NCBI RefSeq assembly: GCF_019402445.1
Contig: NZ_SRZM01000215.1
Location: forward strand, 1-15,622
Direction of reading: 5' to 3'
Source: Brachyspira pilosicoli
GTDB taxonomy: Bacteria; Spirochaetota; Brachyspiria; Brachyspirales; Brachyspiraceae
Length of the DNA: 15,622 nt
This document shows, one piece after another, positions 1-7,454 of the stretch. Position 1 is the stretch's first letter. Every line of letters starts with the position of its first letter. Position numbers and translations under genes: made by a program. Below the pieces are notes generated by a model. It was given only the letters and a program-made list of their open reading frames with translations. It was not told the origin of the DNA and searched no databases.

Positions 1-27
1 GTGGGGGTGTGGGGGCTAGTCCCCACA
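1..27. repeat. GC-rich hairpin with GTGGGGG direct repeat
   Basis: Positions 1-15 hold two copies of a GTGGGGG-type heptamer in tandem. Positions 8-14 and 21-27 form a perfect 7-bp inverted repeat (TGTGGGG / CCCCACA) around a six-base loop. This is a striking island of G and C in very AT-rich DNA. Neither strand has a T-run directly after the stem, so it is not a convincing intrinsic terminator. It may be the end of a dispersed intergenic repeat or an RNA structure downstream of a gene lying to the left of the window. The function is unknown. Confidence 0.55.
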
Positions 28-71
28 AATAATAATACTAAAAAAATAAAAAACAATAAATTGGAGTTTAA

Positions 72-1727
72 ATGATGCGAAGAAGCGGTATTAAAATTAT
101 GGCACAATTAATCGGACTAATTGCTCCGCTTATGCATGTTATGATATTAGCAATAACTACAGGAGTGTTGGGTTTCTTGTGTGCTATATCTATAACAATA
201 CTTGGCGGATATGCCATATTAACTTTTTTGGGTTTAAATAATTTCTTTACAATAAAAACAATATTCATTACTGTTTTAGTGCTTGCAGCTTTAAGAGGTT
301 TGCTTCACTATGTTGAACAGTTAAGCAATCACTTTATAGCTTTTAAATTGCTTGCTCTTATTAGAGATAAAGTTTTTAAGGCTCTAAGAAAATTATCTCC
401 TGCCAAACTTGAAGGAAGAGATAAAGGAAATTTAATAGCACTCATTACAAGCGATATTGAACTTCTTGAAGTGTTTTATGCTCATACAATTTCACCTATA
501 GCTATAGGCGTATTAACTTCAATAATAATGACAATATTTATAGGAAGCTTTAATATTGTGTTGGGTGCTATTGCTTTACTTGGATATTTTACTATAGGGT
601 TTATCATTCCTTATTTTTCATCAAAGTTTGGAAAAAATGACGGAATGGAATACAGAAATAATTTTGGTAAATTAAACAGCTATTTTCTTGATAGTTTATG
701 GGGCATAAAAGAGATACTTCAATTTGGATACGGTGAAAAAAGAATACAAGCAATAGAAAATAAAACTGACGACTTGATGGATTTAAATAAAAAACTAAAA
801 CACTATGAAGGCATAATATCAGGACTTACCACTTCAGCAGTATCATTATTTACATTGGCTATTCTTGTTGTGAGTATATTAATATCAAAAGACAAAAATT
901 TATCTAATATATTAATACCTACTATAGCAATGGCAAGTTCTTTCGGACCTGTGATAGCATTGAGTAATTTATCAAATAATTTATTTATGACATTGGCAAG
1001 CGGTGAGAGGGTTCTTAATTTGCTTGCAGAAACACCTATTGTAGAAGAAGTTTATGACGGAGAGAGTAATTTAGAGTTTAATGGACTTGAATGCGAGAAT
1101 GTATACTTTGATTATGAAGGCGAAGAGATATTAAACGATTACAATTTAGAGATAGAGCCTAATAAGATAATAGGCATAAGCGGAAAGAGCGGAAGCGGTA
1201 AATCTACACTTTTAAAACTCTTTATGCGTTTTTGGGATATAAAAAAAGGAAGCTTAAAAATATCTGGCACTAACATAAAAGATATTAACACCAATAGTTT
1301 AAGAGATATTGAAAGCTATGTAACACAAGAAACTTCAATATTTAAAGACACCATAGAAAATAATATAAAAATAGCAGATAAAGATGCCACAAGAGAAGAA
1401 GTTATTGAAGCATGCAAAAAGGCGTCATTGCATGACTTTATAATGAGCCTTCCAAATGGATATGATACTAATGTAGGAGAACTTGGTGATACTTTATCAG
1501 GCGGAGAAAAACAACGAATTGGCATAGCTAGAAGTTTTTTACACAAAGCACCATTCATGCTTCTTGATGAGCCTACAAGCAATCTTGACAGTCTAAATGA
1601 AGCCGTTATATTAAAATCTGTAAAAGATAATAGCAAAGATAGAACTGTTGTCTTGGTTTCGCATAGAACATCTACACTTAATATAGCTGATAAAGTTTAT
1701 AAAATGAAAACTGATAGAGTAAGTTAA
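72..1727 (+). CDS. cydC: CydC-type ABC exporter, fused permease and ATPase
   Basis: This is a 551-residue half-transporter. An N-terminal membrane domain of about six hydrophobic segments (residues ~1-310) is followed by an ABC ATPase (~335-551). Walker A (GKSGSGKST) lies at 371-379, the LSGGE signature at 475-479, Walker B (MLLDEP) at 496-501 and the switch histidine at H531. In the membrane domain, the stretch around residues 80-150 (YVEQLSNH, then LSPAKL and the ISPIAIG segment) resembles CydC, the partner of CydD in the heterodimer that exports glutathione and cysteine or handles haem for cytochrome bd assembly. The start is supported by TTGGAG at 61-66. A second ATG follows immediately at 75. 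CydC normally needs a second half, which would have to lie left of the window because none is present here. Family membership is secure; the substrate is an inference, and it could be another type I exporter of the lipid or peptide class. Confidence 0.8.
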   Translation: MMRRSGIKIMAQLIGLIAPLMHVMILAITTGVLGFLCAISITILGGYAILTFLGLNNFFTIKTIFITVLVLAALRGLLHYVEQLSNHFIAFKLLALIRDKVFKALRKLSPAKLEGRDKGNLIALITSDIELLEVFYAHTISPIAIGVLTSIIMTIFIGSFNIVLGAIALLGYFTIGFIIPYFSSKFGKNDGMEYRNNFGKLNSYFLDSLWGIKEILQFGYGEKRIQAIENKTDDLMDLNKKLKHYEGIISGLTTSAVSLFTLAILVVSILISKDKNLSNILIPTIAMASSFGPVIALSNLSNNLFMTLASGERVLNLLAETPIVEEVYDGESNLEFNGLECENVYFDYEGEEILNDYNLEIEPNKIIGISGKSGSGKSTLLKLFMRFWDIKKGSLKISGTNIKDINTNSLRDIESYVTQETSIFKDTIENNIKIADKDATREEVIEACKKASLHDFIMSLPNGYDTNVGELGDTLSGGEKQRIGIARSFLHKAPFMLLDEPTSNLDSLNEAVILKSVKDNSKDRTVVLVSHRTSTLNIADKVYKMKTDRVS

Positions 1728-1754
1728 AAATATATTATAAATTATTTATAAAAA

Positions 1755-1787
1755 ATAAAAGAGTTCTACCAATATAGTAGAACTCTT
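1755..1787 (-). terminator. Intrinsic terminator of pepA, at convergent junction
   Basis: Perfect 11-bp arms lie at 1759-1769 and 1777-1787 (AAGAGTTCTAC / GTAGAACTCTT) with a seven-base loop. Read on the minus strand, the stem is followed by a T-rich tail (TTTTATTTTTTATAAA), which makes it a good terminator for pepA. Read on the plus strand, the tail is A-rich, so it is weaker for the ABC exporter gene, although the stem may still protect that transcript's end. Confidence 0.85.
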
Positions 1788-1808
1788 AAAATATATAATA
1801 ATTATTTA

Positions 1809-3278
1809 TTAATTAATTTCTATTAACTTCTCAATAGTTTTTTCTAACAAATAAACTCCAACACCAGTAGCACCTTTAGTCAAATATTTATCATTAGAAT
1901 CAGATATAGAAGTGCATGCTATATCCAAGTGAGCCCATTTAGTTCCTTCAGTGAAGTATGAAAGAAATTGTGCTGCGGTAATAGTACCAGCATGTCTTCC
2001 GCCAGTGTTTTTGATATCTGCAACATCCGATTTAATTTGCTCTCTATACTCATCAAACATAGGAAGCTCCCATACTCTTTCATAAGTATCATCGCCAGCA
2101 TCTTTAATAGCTCTAGACAATTTATCATCTGTAGAAAGAAGTCCTGTAGCATGTCTTCCCAAAGCTATAGAACAAGCACCTGTTAATGTAGCAATGTCTA
2201 TTATATAATCAGGTTTATATTTATCTATTCCATAAGCAAGAGCATCAGCAAGTATTAATCTACCCTCTGCATCAGTATTAACAACCTCAACAGTAACACC
2301 ATTATACATCTTTAATATATCTCCTGGATTAATAGCACCGCTTCCTGTTTTGTTGTCTGTTAGAGGGCAAATAGCAGTAACATTAGCATCAAGGTTCATA
2401 TCAGCAGCCAAAAATAAAGCCCCGCAAACTGCAGCAGCACCAGCCATATCATCTTTCATTCCAAGCATACTATCAGCAGGCTTCAAACTCATTCCGCCAG
2501 TATCAAATGTTATACCCTTACCAACTAATACTATATTTTTTTTAGCCTTAGGCTTTTTATATTGCATGCAAAGTAATCTAGGCGGATTTTTACTTCCAGC
2601 ATTAACACCTAATATACCATTCATCTTTAGTGTCTTTAATTGTTTTTCATCTAATATAGTAACAGTTATTTTTTTCTTCTCAGCAATCTTTTTTGCTCTA
2701 TCTATAAATGTTAAAGAGTTAATAATATTGCTAGGTTCATTAACCATATCCCTAGCCCAGCAAATATGCTCAGATATATTAGAAGCAATATTAATAGCAT
2801 TTTCTGTATCTTTTTTATGGTCAGAAACAAGTAAAATATTATTAATATTGTTTTTCTCTTTAAGTCTTTTCTCTCCAAAATGATAATTAAAATTATAAGA
2901 AGCTAAAAACATTCCTAAACAAAATTGTATATAAGATTCCTCAGAACCAATTTCAGCAAATAATTCTGCCATATCAACTTCTATATCAGATATATGAAGC
3001 TGATTCATTATGCTTATTAAAGAAGCTCCTGCATTTTTCCAAGTTTCATAAATATAATTTTTCACTTCTTTGTAAGTAATATAAATTACTCTAGTATTAC
3101 TAGAAAAAGCAAATGCAAATGGAGTTGATATAGTATAATATTTGTCTTTTACTAAACTGTTAAATAATTTTATATACTCATCATTAAATGTGCAAACTTT
3201 TGGTTTTTCTTTTTCAACCTTAACAAAGATTGCTACTGTATCTTTTTTTATAAAATTGCTTGTATGTTTGAGTTTCAT
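1809..3278 (-). CDS. pepA: Leucyl aminopeptidase (peptidase family M17)
   Basis: This is a cytosolic, two-metal exopeptidase that removes N-terminal residues from peptides in protein and peptide turnover; the family usually forms hexamers. The protein has 489 residues, the usual length. The C-terminal catalytic domain is clear: K254, D259, K266, D277, D336, E338 and R340 match E. coli PepA K270, D275, K282, D293, D352, E354 and R356 with a constant offset of 16. NTDAEGRL is at 334-341. The N-terminal domain (~1-160) is more divergent, as is common. Minus-strand AAAGGA just upstream of the ATG supports the start. Transcription probably begins at its own promoter (3317-3344), which overlaps the end of the preceding gene, and ends at the 1759-1787 hairpin. 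Confidence 0.95.
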   Translation of the reverse strand: MKLKHTSNFIKKDTVAIFVKVEKEKPKVCTFNDEYIKLFNSLVKDKYYTISTPFAFAFSSNTRVIYITYKEVKNYIYETWKNAGASLISIMNQLHISDIEVDMAELFAEIGSEESYIQFCLGMFLASYNFNYHFGEKRLKEKNNINNILLVSDHKKDTENAINIASNISEHICWARDMVNEPSNIINSLTFIDRAKKIAEKKKITVTILDEKQLKTLKMNGILGVNAGSKNPPRLLCMQYKKPKAKKNIVLVGKGITFDTGGMSLKPADSMLGMKDDMAGAAAVCGALFLAADMNLDANVTAICPLTDNKTGSGAINPGDILKMYNGVTVEVVNTDAEGRLILADALAYGIDKYKPDYIIDIATLTGACSIALGRHATGLLSTDDKLSRAIKDAGDDTYERVWELPMFDEYREQIKSDVADIKNTGGRHAGTITAAQFLSYFTEGTKWAHLDIACTSISDSNDKYLTKGATGVGVYLLEKTIEKLIEIN

Positions 3279-3316
3279 CGATATGTCCTTTAAGAATTCT
3301 ATAAGATATTTTAAAT

Positions 3317-3344
3317 ATTATATATAATGTTTATTTTATGTCAA
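3317..3344 (-). promoter_or_regulatory. Consensus sigma-70 promoter of pepA
   Basis: On the minus strand, TTGACA (3339-3344) is followed after 16 bp by TATAAT (3317-3322), placing transcription start near 3310, about 30 bp before the pepA ATG. The -35 box abuts the stop codon of the upstream hypothetical gene. Both hexamers are perfect. The slightly short spacer and the AT-rich background leave a small chance of coincidence. Confidence 0.75.
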
Positions 3345-3884
3345 TTAATTAATTTTTAAATTAACATAATCTACAGATAAATCATTTTTAGTTTTACTTA
3401 TTACTAATTTATACTTATCTCCATTATGAGTATAAATCTCTGCTAAATCATCACCATTAGAGTCTTCTATACGCTCAATTTCTAATGCTATATTATTGTT
3501 ATCTAAATTTTTAAATATACTACTTAAAGCCATATCAATATTATTAGTGATATTAAGTGTAATCTGCTCTATTTTTTTATCCGAAATAAAAACATTAATT
3601 TCTGCGTTATTCTCATATACATTTATATCTTTTTTTAAAATATTATTATAAATCATATTTCTATCTATATTAAATAAATTAGATAAATCATCAAACGATG
3701 TTGTAAAAGAAAGGGAAGCCAAAGACTTTACCTCCCCATTTACACAATAGACTATATCACTATAAGAAAAAGGACGAACCATATTTTTTTTATCATACAC
3801 GGCTTTATTTTTATGTATGATATTCAGTATCATTATACCAAATATTATAAAACATACTAATACTACAAACTTTACGAATCTCAT
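3345..3884 (-). CDS. Membrane-anchored hypothetical protein
   Basis: I do not recognise this 179-residue protein. A hydrophobic segment at residues ~4-23, preceded by basic residues, looks like an uncleaved signal anchor. The rest (~25-179) is hydrophilic, rich in Asn, Asp, Ile and Lys, and would lie outside the cytoplasmic membrane. No lipobox follows the hydrophobic segment and no catalytic motif is visible. The gene starts 34 bp after the ComFB-domain gene in the same direction, so the two are probably co-transcribed. The ribosome binding site is weak, consistent with translation helped by the upstream gene. Alternating short hydrophobic stretches suggest a beta-rich fold, but this is only an impression. 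Confidence 0.7.
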   Translation of the reverse strand: MRFVKFVVLVCFIIFGIMILNIIHKNKAVYDKKNMVRPFSYSDIVYCVNGEVKSLASLSFTTSFDDLSNLFNIDRNMIYNNILKKDINVYENNAEINVFISDKKIEQITLNITNNIDMALSSIFKNLDNNNIALEIERIEDSNGDDLAEIYTHNGDKYKLVISKTKNDLSVDYVNLKIN

Positions 3885-3918
3885 TAATCTACAATAATAT
3901 AATTAACAAATATTTTAT

Positions 3919-4578
3919 TTATTTATTTTCTATAAGCGATATATCATTAACTTCTTCAACTGAAAATAATGGCATATCTCCAGCATTATAATATTCAGGC
4001 TGCACAGTAAAAGTTAAAGAACTTTTAAACTTCTGATAATTCTCAGCTTCTACTACTATATCTAAATTAACATCTATCTTTTTATTAGAATCTGTTTTTT
4101 GTGGCATAAAACAAAACATATATTTACCAGCCACATTTTTAGCAACTATAGCAGGATTAGGGAAATTTACTCCATATCCTTTTAATAAAGCATTATTACT
4201 AAACATATAAACCTTAGCACTCTCTATTCTGTCAGTATTATTAGAAGCGAATAAGTTACCCATTATACTAGGATAAGTAATATAATAACCACTTTCTTCT
4301 ATAACCGGTATAGTATCTGAAGCATTACTCTCTCTTCTTTTTGTAACAACCTCGCAAGCTTGAGATATAATATTTAAAACTTCTTTATTATCTTCTATAG
4401 GGTCTTTATAGCTATATAATACCCCCCTAGCACTTGTAACATATTCTGGTTTTACTCTATTTAATGTATATGCAATAATGTCCATACGCATATTGCTATT
4501 AACTGGAATATTTTTCTTCTGTAAATATGCATCTGCCAACTTAGAAACTTTTTGTTCCATTAGGTTTACTAAATACAT
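3919..4578 (-). CDS. ComFB-domain protein with unknown C-terminal domain
   Basis: This 219-residue protein has an N-terminal part (residues ~3-57) that resembles the late-competence ComFB domain: VNLMEQKV at 4-11, then MDIIAYTLNRVKPEYV at 32-47 and the SARG segment at 49-52. In better known members, a Cys-x-x-Cys pair precedes the equivalent of MDIIAYTLN. Here those cysteines are absent, with Asn and Met around positions 28-31. Some ComFB proteins have been reported as cyclic dinucleotide receptors, so a signalling role is possible but not shown. The C-terminal two thirds (~85-219) are unfamiliar and look beta-rich. The start is well supported by minus-strand AAGGAG seven bases before the ATG. 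A perfect consensus promoter lies at 4606-4634, so this gene leads a two-gene unit with the membrane-anchored hypothetical. Confidence 0.7.
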   Translation of the reverse strand: MYLVNLMEQKVSKLADAYLQKKNIPVNSNMRMDIIAYTLNRVKPEYVTSARGVLYSYKDPIEDNKEVLNIISQACEVVTKRRESNASDTIPVIEESGYYITYPSIMGNLFASNNTDRIESAKVYMFSNNALLKGYGVNFPNPAIVAKNVAGKYMFCFMPQKTDSNKKIDVNLDIVVEAENYQKFKSSLTFTVQPEYYNAGDMPLFSVEEVNDISLIENK

Positions 4579-4605
4579 AACAAAACTCCTTAAACTTTAT
4601 AGTAC

Positions 4606-4634
4606 ATTATACAAAATTATATATTATTTGTCAA
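4606..4634 (-). promoter_or_regulatory. Consensus sigma-70 promoter of ComFB-domain gene
   Basis: On the minus strand, TTGACA (4629-4634) and TATAAT (4606-4611) are separated by exactly 17 bp. This is a perfect promoter, with a start expected near 4600, about 20 bp before the AAGGAG-preceded ATG at 4578. Such a site suggests strong or constitutive expression. Confidence 0.85.
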
Positions 4635-4655
4635 AGTAAATATAATAAATATATG

Positions 4656-4690
4656 TAAAAATGAAAGGGCTAAACTAATAGTAAAGCCCT
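4656..4690 (-). terminator. Intrinsic terminator of purC
   Basis: Arms AGGGCT (4666-4671) and AGCCCT (4685-4690) pair, and an inner ACTA/TAGT pair extends the stem across a 2x2 internal loop. On the minus strand the stem is followed by TTTCATTTTTAC. It lies between the purC stop and the promoter of the next gene, so it insulates the two. Confidence 0.8.
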
Positions 4691-4714
4691 CTTAAAATAA
4701 CAATATAAATTTAT

Positions 4715-5431
4715 TTACATATTATTAAGTCTGTTCAATACTTCTATATAAGCCTCTTCTATAGAACCTAAATCTCTTCTAAATCTATCTTTATCTAATT
4801 TCTTTCCAGTAGCCTTATCCCAGAAACGGCAAGTATCAGGTGTAATTTCATCAGCCAAAAGTATTTCACCTTTTGAGTTCTTACCAAACTCTACTTTAAA
4901 ATCTACCAAAGTAATGCCTATTTTGTCTAAAGCTTCTTTTAATAAATTATTTACTTTAGAAGTTACTTCGTATATATATTTTAATTCATCATAAGTAGCA
5001 AGTTTCAAAGCAACAGCATGATGGTCATTAATAAGTGGGTCACCATATTCATCATTCTTATAACATATCTCAAAAATAGTATTAGGTGGAACTGTACCCT
5101 CTTCTATACCAAGTCTTTTAGCCATAGAACCTGCTATTAAATTTCTTACTATCACTTCCAATGGAAATATTTTTACTTTCTGACAAAGTTGCTCTCTATC
5201 AGATAGCTTTTCTATAAAATGTGTCTTAACACCATTCTTCTCTAACATCTTAAAGAGTAAAGTAGTAATTTCATTATTCATAACGCCTTTATCTTTTATA
5301 GAACCTTTCTTCTCACCGTTAAAAGCAGTGGCATCATCTTTGTAATAAACTATTATTTCATCAGCATTATCAGTAGAATAAACCTTCTTTGCTTTACCTT
5401 CATAAATCATTTCTTTTTTTTCTTTGGACAT
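4715..5431 (-). CDS. purC: SAICAR synthetase
   Basis: This is phosphoribosylaminoimidazole-succinocarboxamide synthase, the ATP-dependent step of de novo purine synthesis that joins aspartate to CAIR. The 238-residue length is normal for the monofunctional bacterial enzyme. Family hallmarks include YEGKAKKVY at residues 10-18, the KGSIKDKG nucleotide segment at ~42-49, the VRNLIAGS substrate motif around 96-103, and [12 protein letters not shown] near the C-terminal active site. Minus-strand TAGGAG precedes the ATG. It is flanked by its own terminator on one side and by the sulfoquinovose operon terminator on the other, so it is a single-gene transcription unit. No other purine gene is nearby. 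Confidence 0.96.
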   Translation of the reverse strand: MSKEKKEMIYEGKAKKVYSTDNADEIIVYYKDDATAFNGEKKGSIKDKGVMNNEITTLLFKMLEKNGVKTHFIEKLSDREQLCQKVKIFPLEVIVRNLIAGSMAKRLGIEEGTVPPNTIFEICYKNDEYGDPLINDHHAVALKLATYDELKYIYEVTSKVNNLLKEALDKIGITLVDFKVEFGKNSKGEILLADEITPDTCRFWDKATGKKLDKDRFRRDLGSIEEAYIEVLNRLNNM

Positions 5432-5464
5432 ATTTGTACTCCTATTTTATTAAAACGATTATTT

Positions 5465-5472
5465 ATTATATA
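5465..5472 (-). promoter_or_regulatory. Probable -10 element of purC promoter
   Basis: Minus-strand TATATAAT lies about 35-40 bp before the purC ATG, in the gap after the upstream operon terminator. The -35 position at 17-bp spacing reads TAGTAA, a poor match, so the promoter is placed mainly by its -10 box and position. Confidence 0.5.
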
Positions 5473-5511
5473 CCCTTTTTTATTATTTTACTACTTATTT
5501 TTTGCATGAAT

Positions 5512-5548
5512 AAAAATAAGGATATCTTATTATAAAGATATCCTTATT
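5512..5548 (-). terminator. Terminator of sulfoquinovose operon
   Basis: A perfect 14-bp inverted repeat (AATAAGGATATCTT at 5515-5528, its complement at 5535-5548) encloses a six-base loop. On the minus strand it runs into TTTTT (5512-5516). It sits just past the dctP stop and before the purC promoter, marking the end of the nine-gene operon. Confidence 0.9.
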
Positions 5549-5569
5549 GTGAATATTATATTTGGAAGT

Positions 5570-6697
5570 TTAATTGATTAACTGATTATTAATACCGTCA
5601 ATTCTTTTTGAATGTTCAGCTACTTTTTGTTCTAATTTTGCAATCCAAGGAGAAACCTCTTCACCATATTGTTCTATAAGCCAATCTTTAACGGGTTTGC
5701 TTTGTTCTACAAACATATTAAGTTCTTCTTCAGAAGGGTTATAAACAACACCACCTCTAGCTCTAAAATCATTATATGCTTGTATTTGTTGATGTTTAGG
5801 ATAAGAGTTTAAATAATTTCTCATATCTTCGAAAGCATCTAATACAATTACTTGTAAATCTTCAGGCATAGAATTAAGTTTATCACTGTTTATAAACCAA
5901 AAAGCAGAAAGATAAGCATGGTTATCTAATATAATATAATGTAGAGTTTCATGAAGCTTAGCATTAACAATATCAACTATACTTAATTTTACACCATCAA
6001 CAACACCAGTAGAAAGAGAAGTATATATTTCAGAATAAGGCATAGCTGTAGGAGAGCCTCCCAAAATAGTAACCAATTCCTGTTGAACTTGAGAAGGAAC
6101 AGTTCTTATTTTTAATCCTTTTATATCGCTAGGAACTTTTATTTGCTTTTTAGAAGTAGTAGCAAAATCTCTCCAACCGCCACTTGCAGCAATCATCACT
6201 AATTTTAATTGAGGATATTTTTCAGCTATAGATTTTCTAGCTGCATCAACTATTTCAGGGTCAGATAATACAGCCTCAGCAACTCTGTCATTAGGGAACA
6301 AATAAGGTAAACCAAAGGCATTAGCAGGAGTCCAATATGAAGCTAAGTCATCAGTAGCCTTAAATATATCTATATTTCCAGACATTAAAGCATCAATACC
6401 CTCTTTTCCGCTTGCAGCTAATTGACCATTAGGATAAATTTTTACGCCAACTCTGCCGTTAGATTTATTTTCAACTATAGTTTTAAATAATAAAGAAGCT
6501 TGATGGTTATAACCGTCTGTATTATGGTCATGTGAAGTAACTAAAATAAATTCTGCATTCTCTGGAGCTTGCATATAATCCAAATTATCAGGTCCAGATG
6601 ATGTTCTAGTTCCTCCTGATCTTGATTCTCCTAATTTAGTACAAGAACTAAAATTAATCATAGATAATATAAATATTAAAACAAATAGTTTTTTCAT
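5570..6697 (-). CDS. dctP: TRAP solute-binding lipoprotein (DctP family)
   Basis: This is the substrate-capturing protein of a tripartite (TRAP) importer; the permease subunits are the first two genes of the same operon. It has 375 residues. A lipoprotein signal peptide ends at C19 (NFSSC), so the mature protein is probably tethered outside the inner membrane, as in other spirochaetes. Family features follow in order: LKIRTVPS with the ligand-binding arginine at R198, the GGSPTAMPYSEIYTSLSTG segment at 213-231, and GVVDG at 231-235. The usual Gln-Glu after GVVDG is Val-Lys here. In characterised members the arginine pairs with the ligand's carboxylate; here it could pair with the sulfonate of sulfoquinovose or its glyceryl glycoside. 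That substrate is inferred from the operon. Minus-strand AAAGGAG precedes the start. Placement at the far end of the operon, away from dctQM, is unusual. Confidence 0.9.
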   Translation of the reverse strand: MKKLFVLIFILSMINFSSCTKLGESRSGGTRTSSGPDNLDYMQAPENAEFILVTSHDHNTDGYNHQASLLFKTIVENKSNGRVGVKIYPNGQLAASGKEGIDALMSGNIDIFKATDDLASYWTPANAFGLPYLFPNDRVAEAVLSDPEIVDAARKSIAEKYPQLKLVMIAASGGWRDFATTSKKQIKVPSDIKGLKIRTVPSQVQQELVTILGGSPTAMPYSEIYTSLSTGVVDGVKLSIVDIVNAKLHETLHYIILDNHAYLSAFWFINSDKLNSMPEDLQVIVLDAFEDMRNYLNSYPKHQQIQAYNDFRARGGVVYNPSEEELNMFVEQSKPVKDWLIEQYGEEVSPWIAKLEQKVAEHSKRIDGINNQLIN

Positions 6698-6722
6698 ACC
6701 GAACTCCTTTTTTATTTAATAA

Positions 6723-7406
6723 TTATTTATTTGTGTTTGTATTGTCCCAAGCATTTGTAAATATACCAAGTCCTTTATCTGTGAATGGGTGTAACATAGC
6801 TTCTTGATATACTGCAAGACCGCAAGTAACAGCATCAGCACCATGTTTAAAAGCATGTGCAACTTGAGAACCACTTCTTAAAGCAGCAACTAATACTTTT
6901 GTTTGAGCACCTACAGCTTTATAAGCTTTGATGATTCCTTCTATATATTCTCTAGTGTCCTCTCCAGAAGATTCTTTCCAACCTACAAATGGTGAAACAA
7001 ATAAAGATTTTGCATGAGCAGCATATAAAGCCTGTGATACTGAAAATACTAATGTTAAATTAGTTCTTATTCCCATTTCTTCTAATTCATGAGCACTTTG
7101 TATTCCTGCTTCAATACAAGGCAATTTAATAACAAAGTTTTTTGAAATAGAAGCTATATCTTTAGCCATAGTAACCATCTCTTTAGCATCATTTAAATGA
7201 GGATTTACTTCTACAGAAATAGGGAAATCTTTATAATCTTTAAAACCTGTATTAGAAGCCCATTTAGCTATATCTTCTATTACTTTGTAAAATGGCTGAC
7301 CGCTTGCTTGTATATGTCTTGGGTTTGTAGTAATACCATCGATTCTAAATAATTCATAAGCCTTTTTAATTTCGTCTAATTTAGCACTGTCTAAGAAAAA
7401 TAACAT
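6723..7406 (-). CDS. sftT: 6-deoxy-6-sulfofructose transaldolase
   Basis: This is a class I aldolase-fold enzyme of the short transaldolase/FSA group (227 residues). The probable role is to cleave 6-deoxy-6-sulfofructose, release 3-sulfolactaldehyde, and transfer the glycerone unit to glyceraldehyde-3-phosphate to form fructose-6-phosphate. Visible features are D6 (LDSAKLDE), GITTNP at 24-29, the Schiff-base lysine K94 in FVIKLP, the NLTLVFS strand at 116-122, and VSPFVGW at 137-143. Two positions differ from ordinary FSA and TalC enzymes: the residue after TTNP is Arg (R30) rather than Ser, and the usual VGR is VGW. Both could help accommodate a sulfonate in place of a phosphate; that is inference. 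The sulfo- assignment rests on neighbours, above all the GH31 sulfoquinovosidase. An ordinary fructose-6-phosphate aldolase or transaldolase is the alternative. Minus-strand AAGGAG supports the start. Confidence 0.82.
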   Translation of the reverse strand: MLFFLDSAKLDEIKKAYELFRIDGITTNPRHIQASGQPFYKVIEDIAKWASNTGFKDYKDFPISVEVNPHLNDAKEMVTMAKDIASISKNFVIKLPCIEAGIQSAHELEEMGIRTNLTLVFSVSQALYAAHAKSLFVSPFVGWKESSGEDTREYIEGIIKAYKAVGAQTKVLVAALRSGSQVAHAFKHGADAVTCGLAVYQEAMLHPFTDKGLGIFTNAWDNTNTNK

Positions 7407-7454
7407 AATTTAACTCCTTAATTTTTTATTTTTTGTTTTGTTTTTTTATTTATT

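Noticed and set aside
2350..2883. Plus-strand open frame of 177 codons inside pepA
   Set aside because: It is fully antisense to the conserved catalytic domain of pepA, has no ribosome binding site or promoter, and its protein has no recognisable features.
6723..7406. Housekeeping pentose-phosphate transaldolase
   Set aside because: The TTNPR and VGW changes and the position between sulfosugar genes favour a specialised enzyme, though a general role is not fully excluded.
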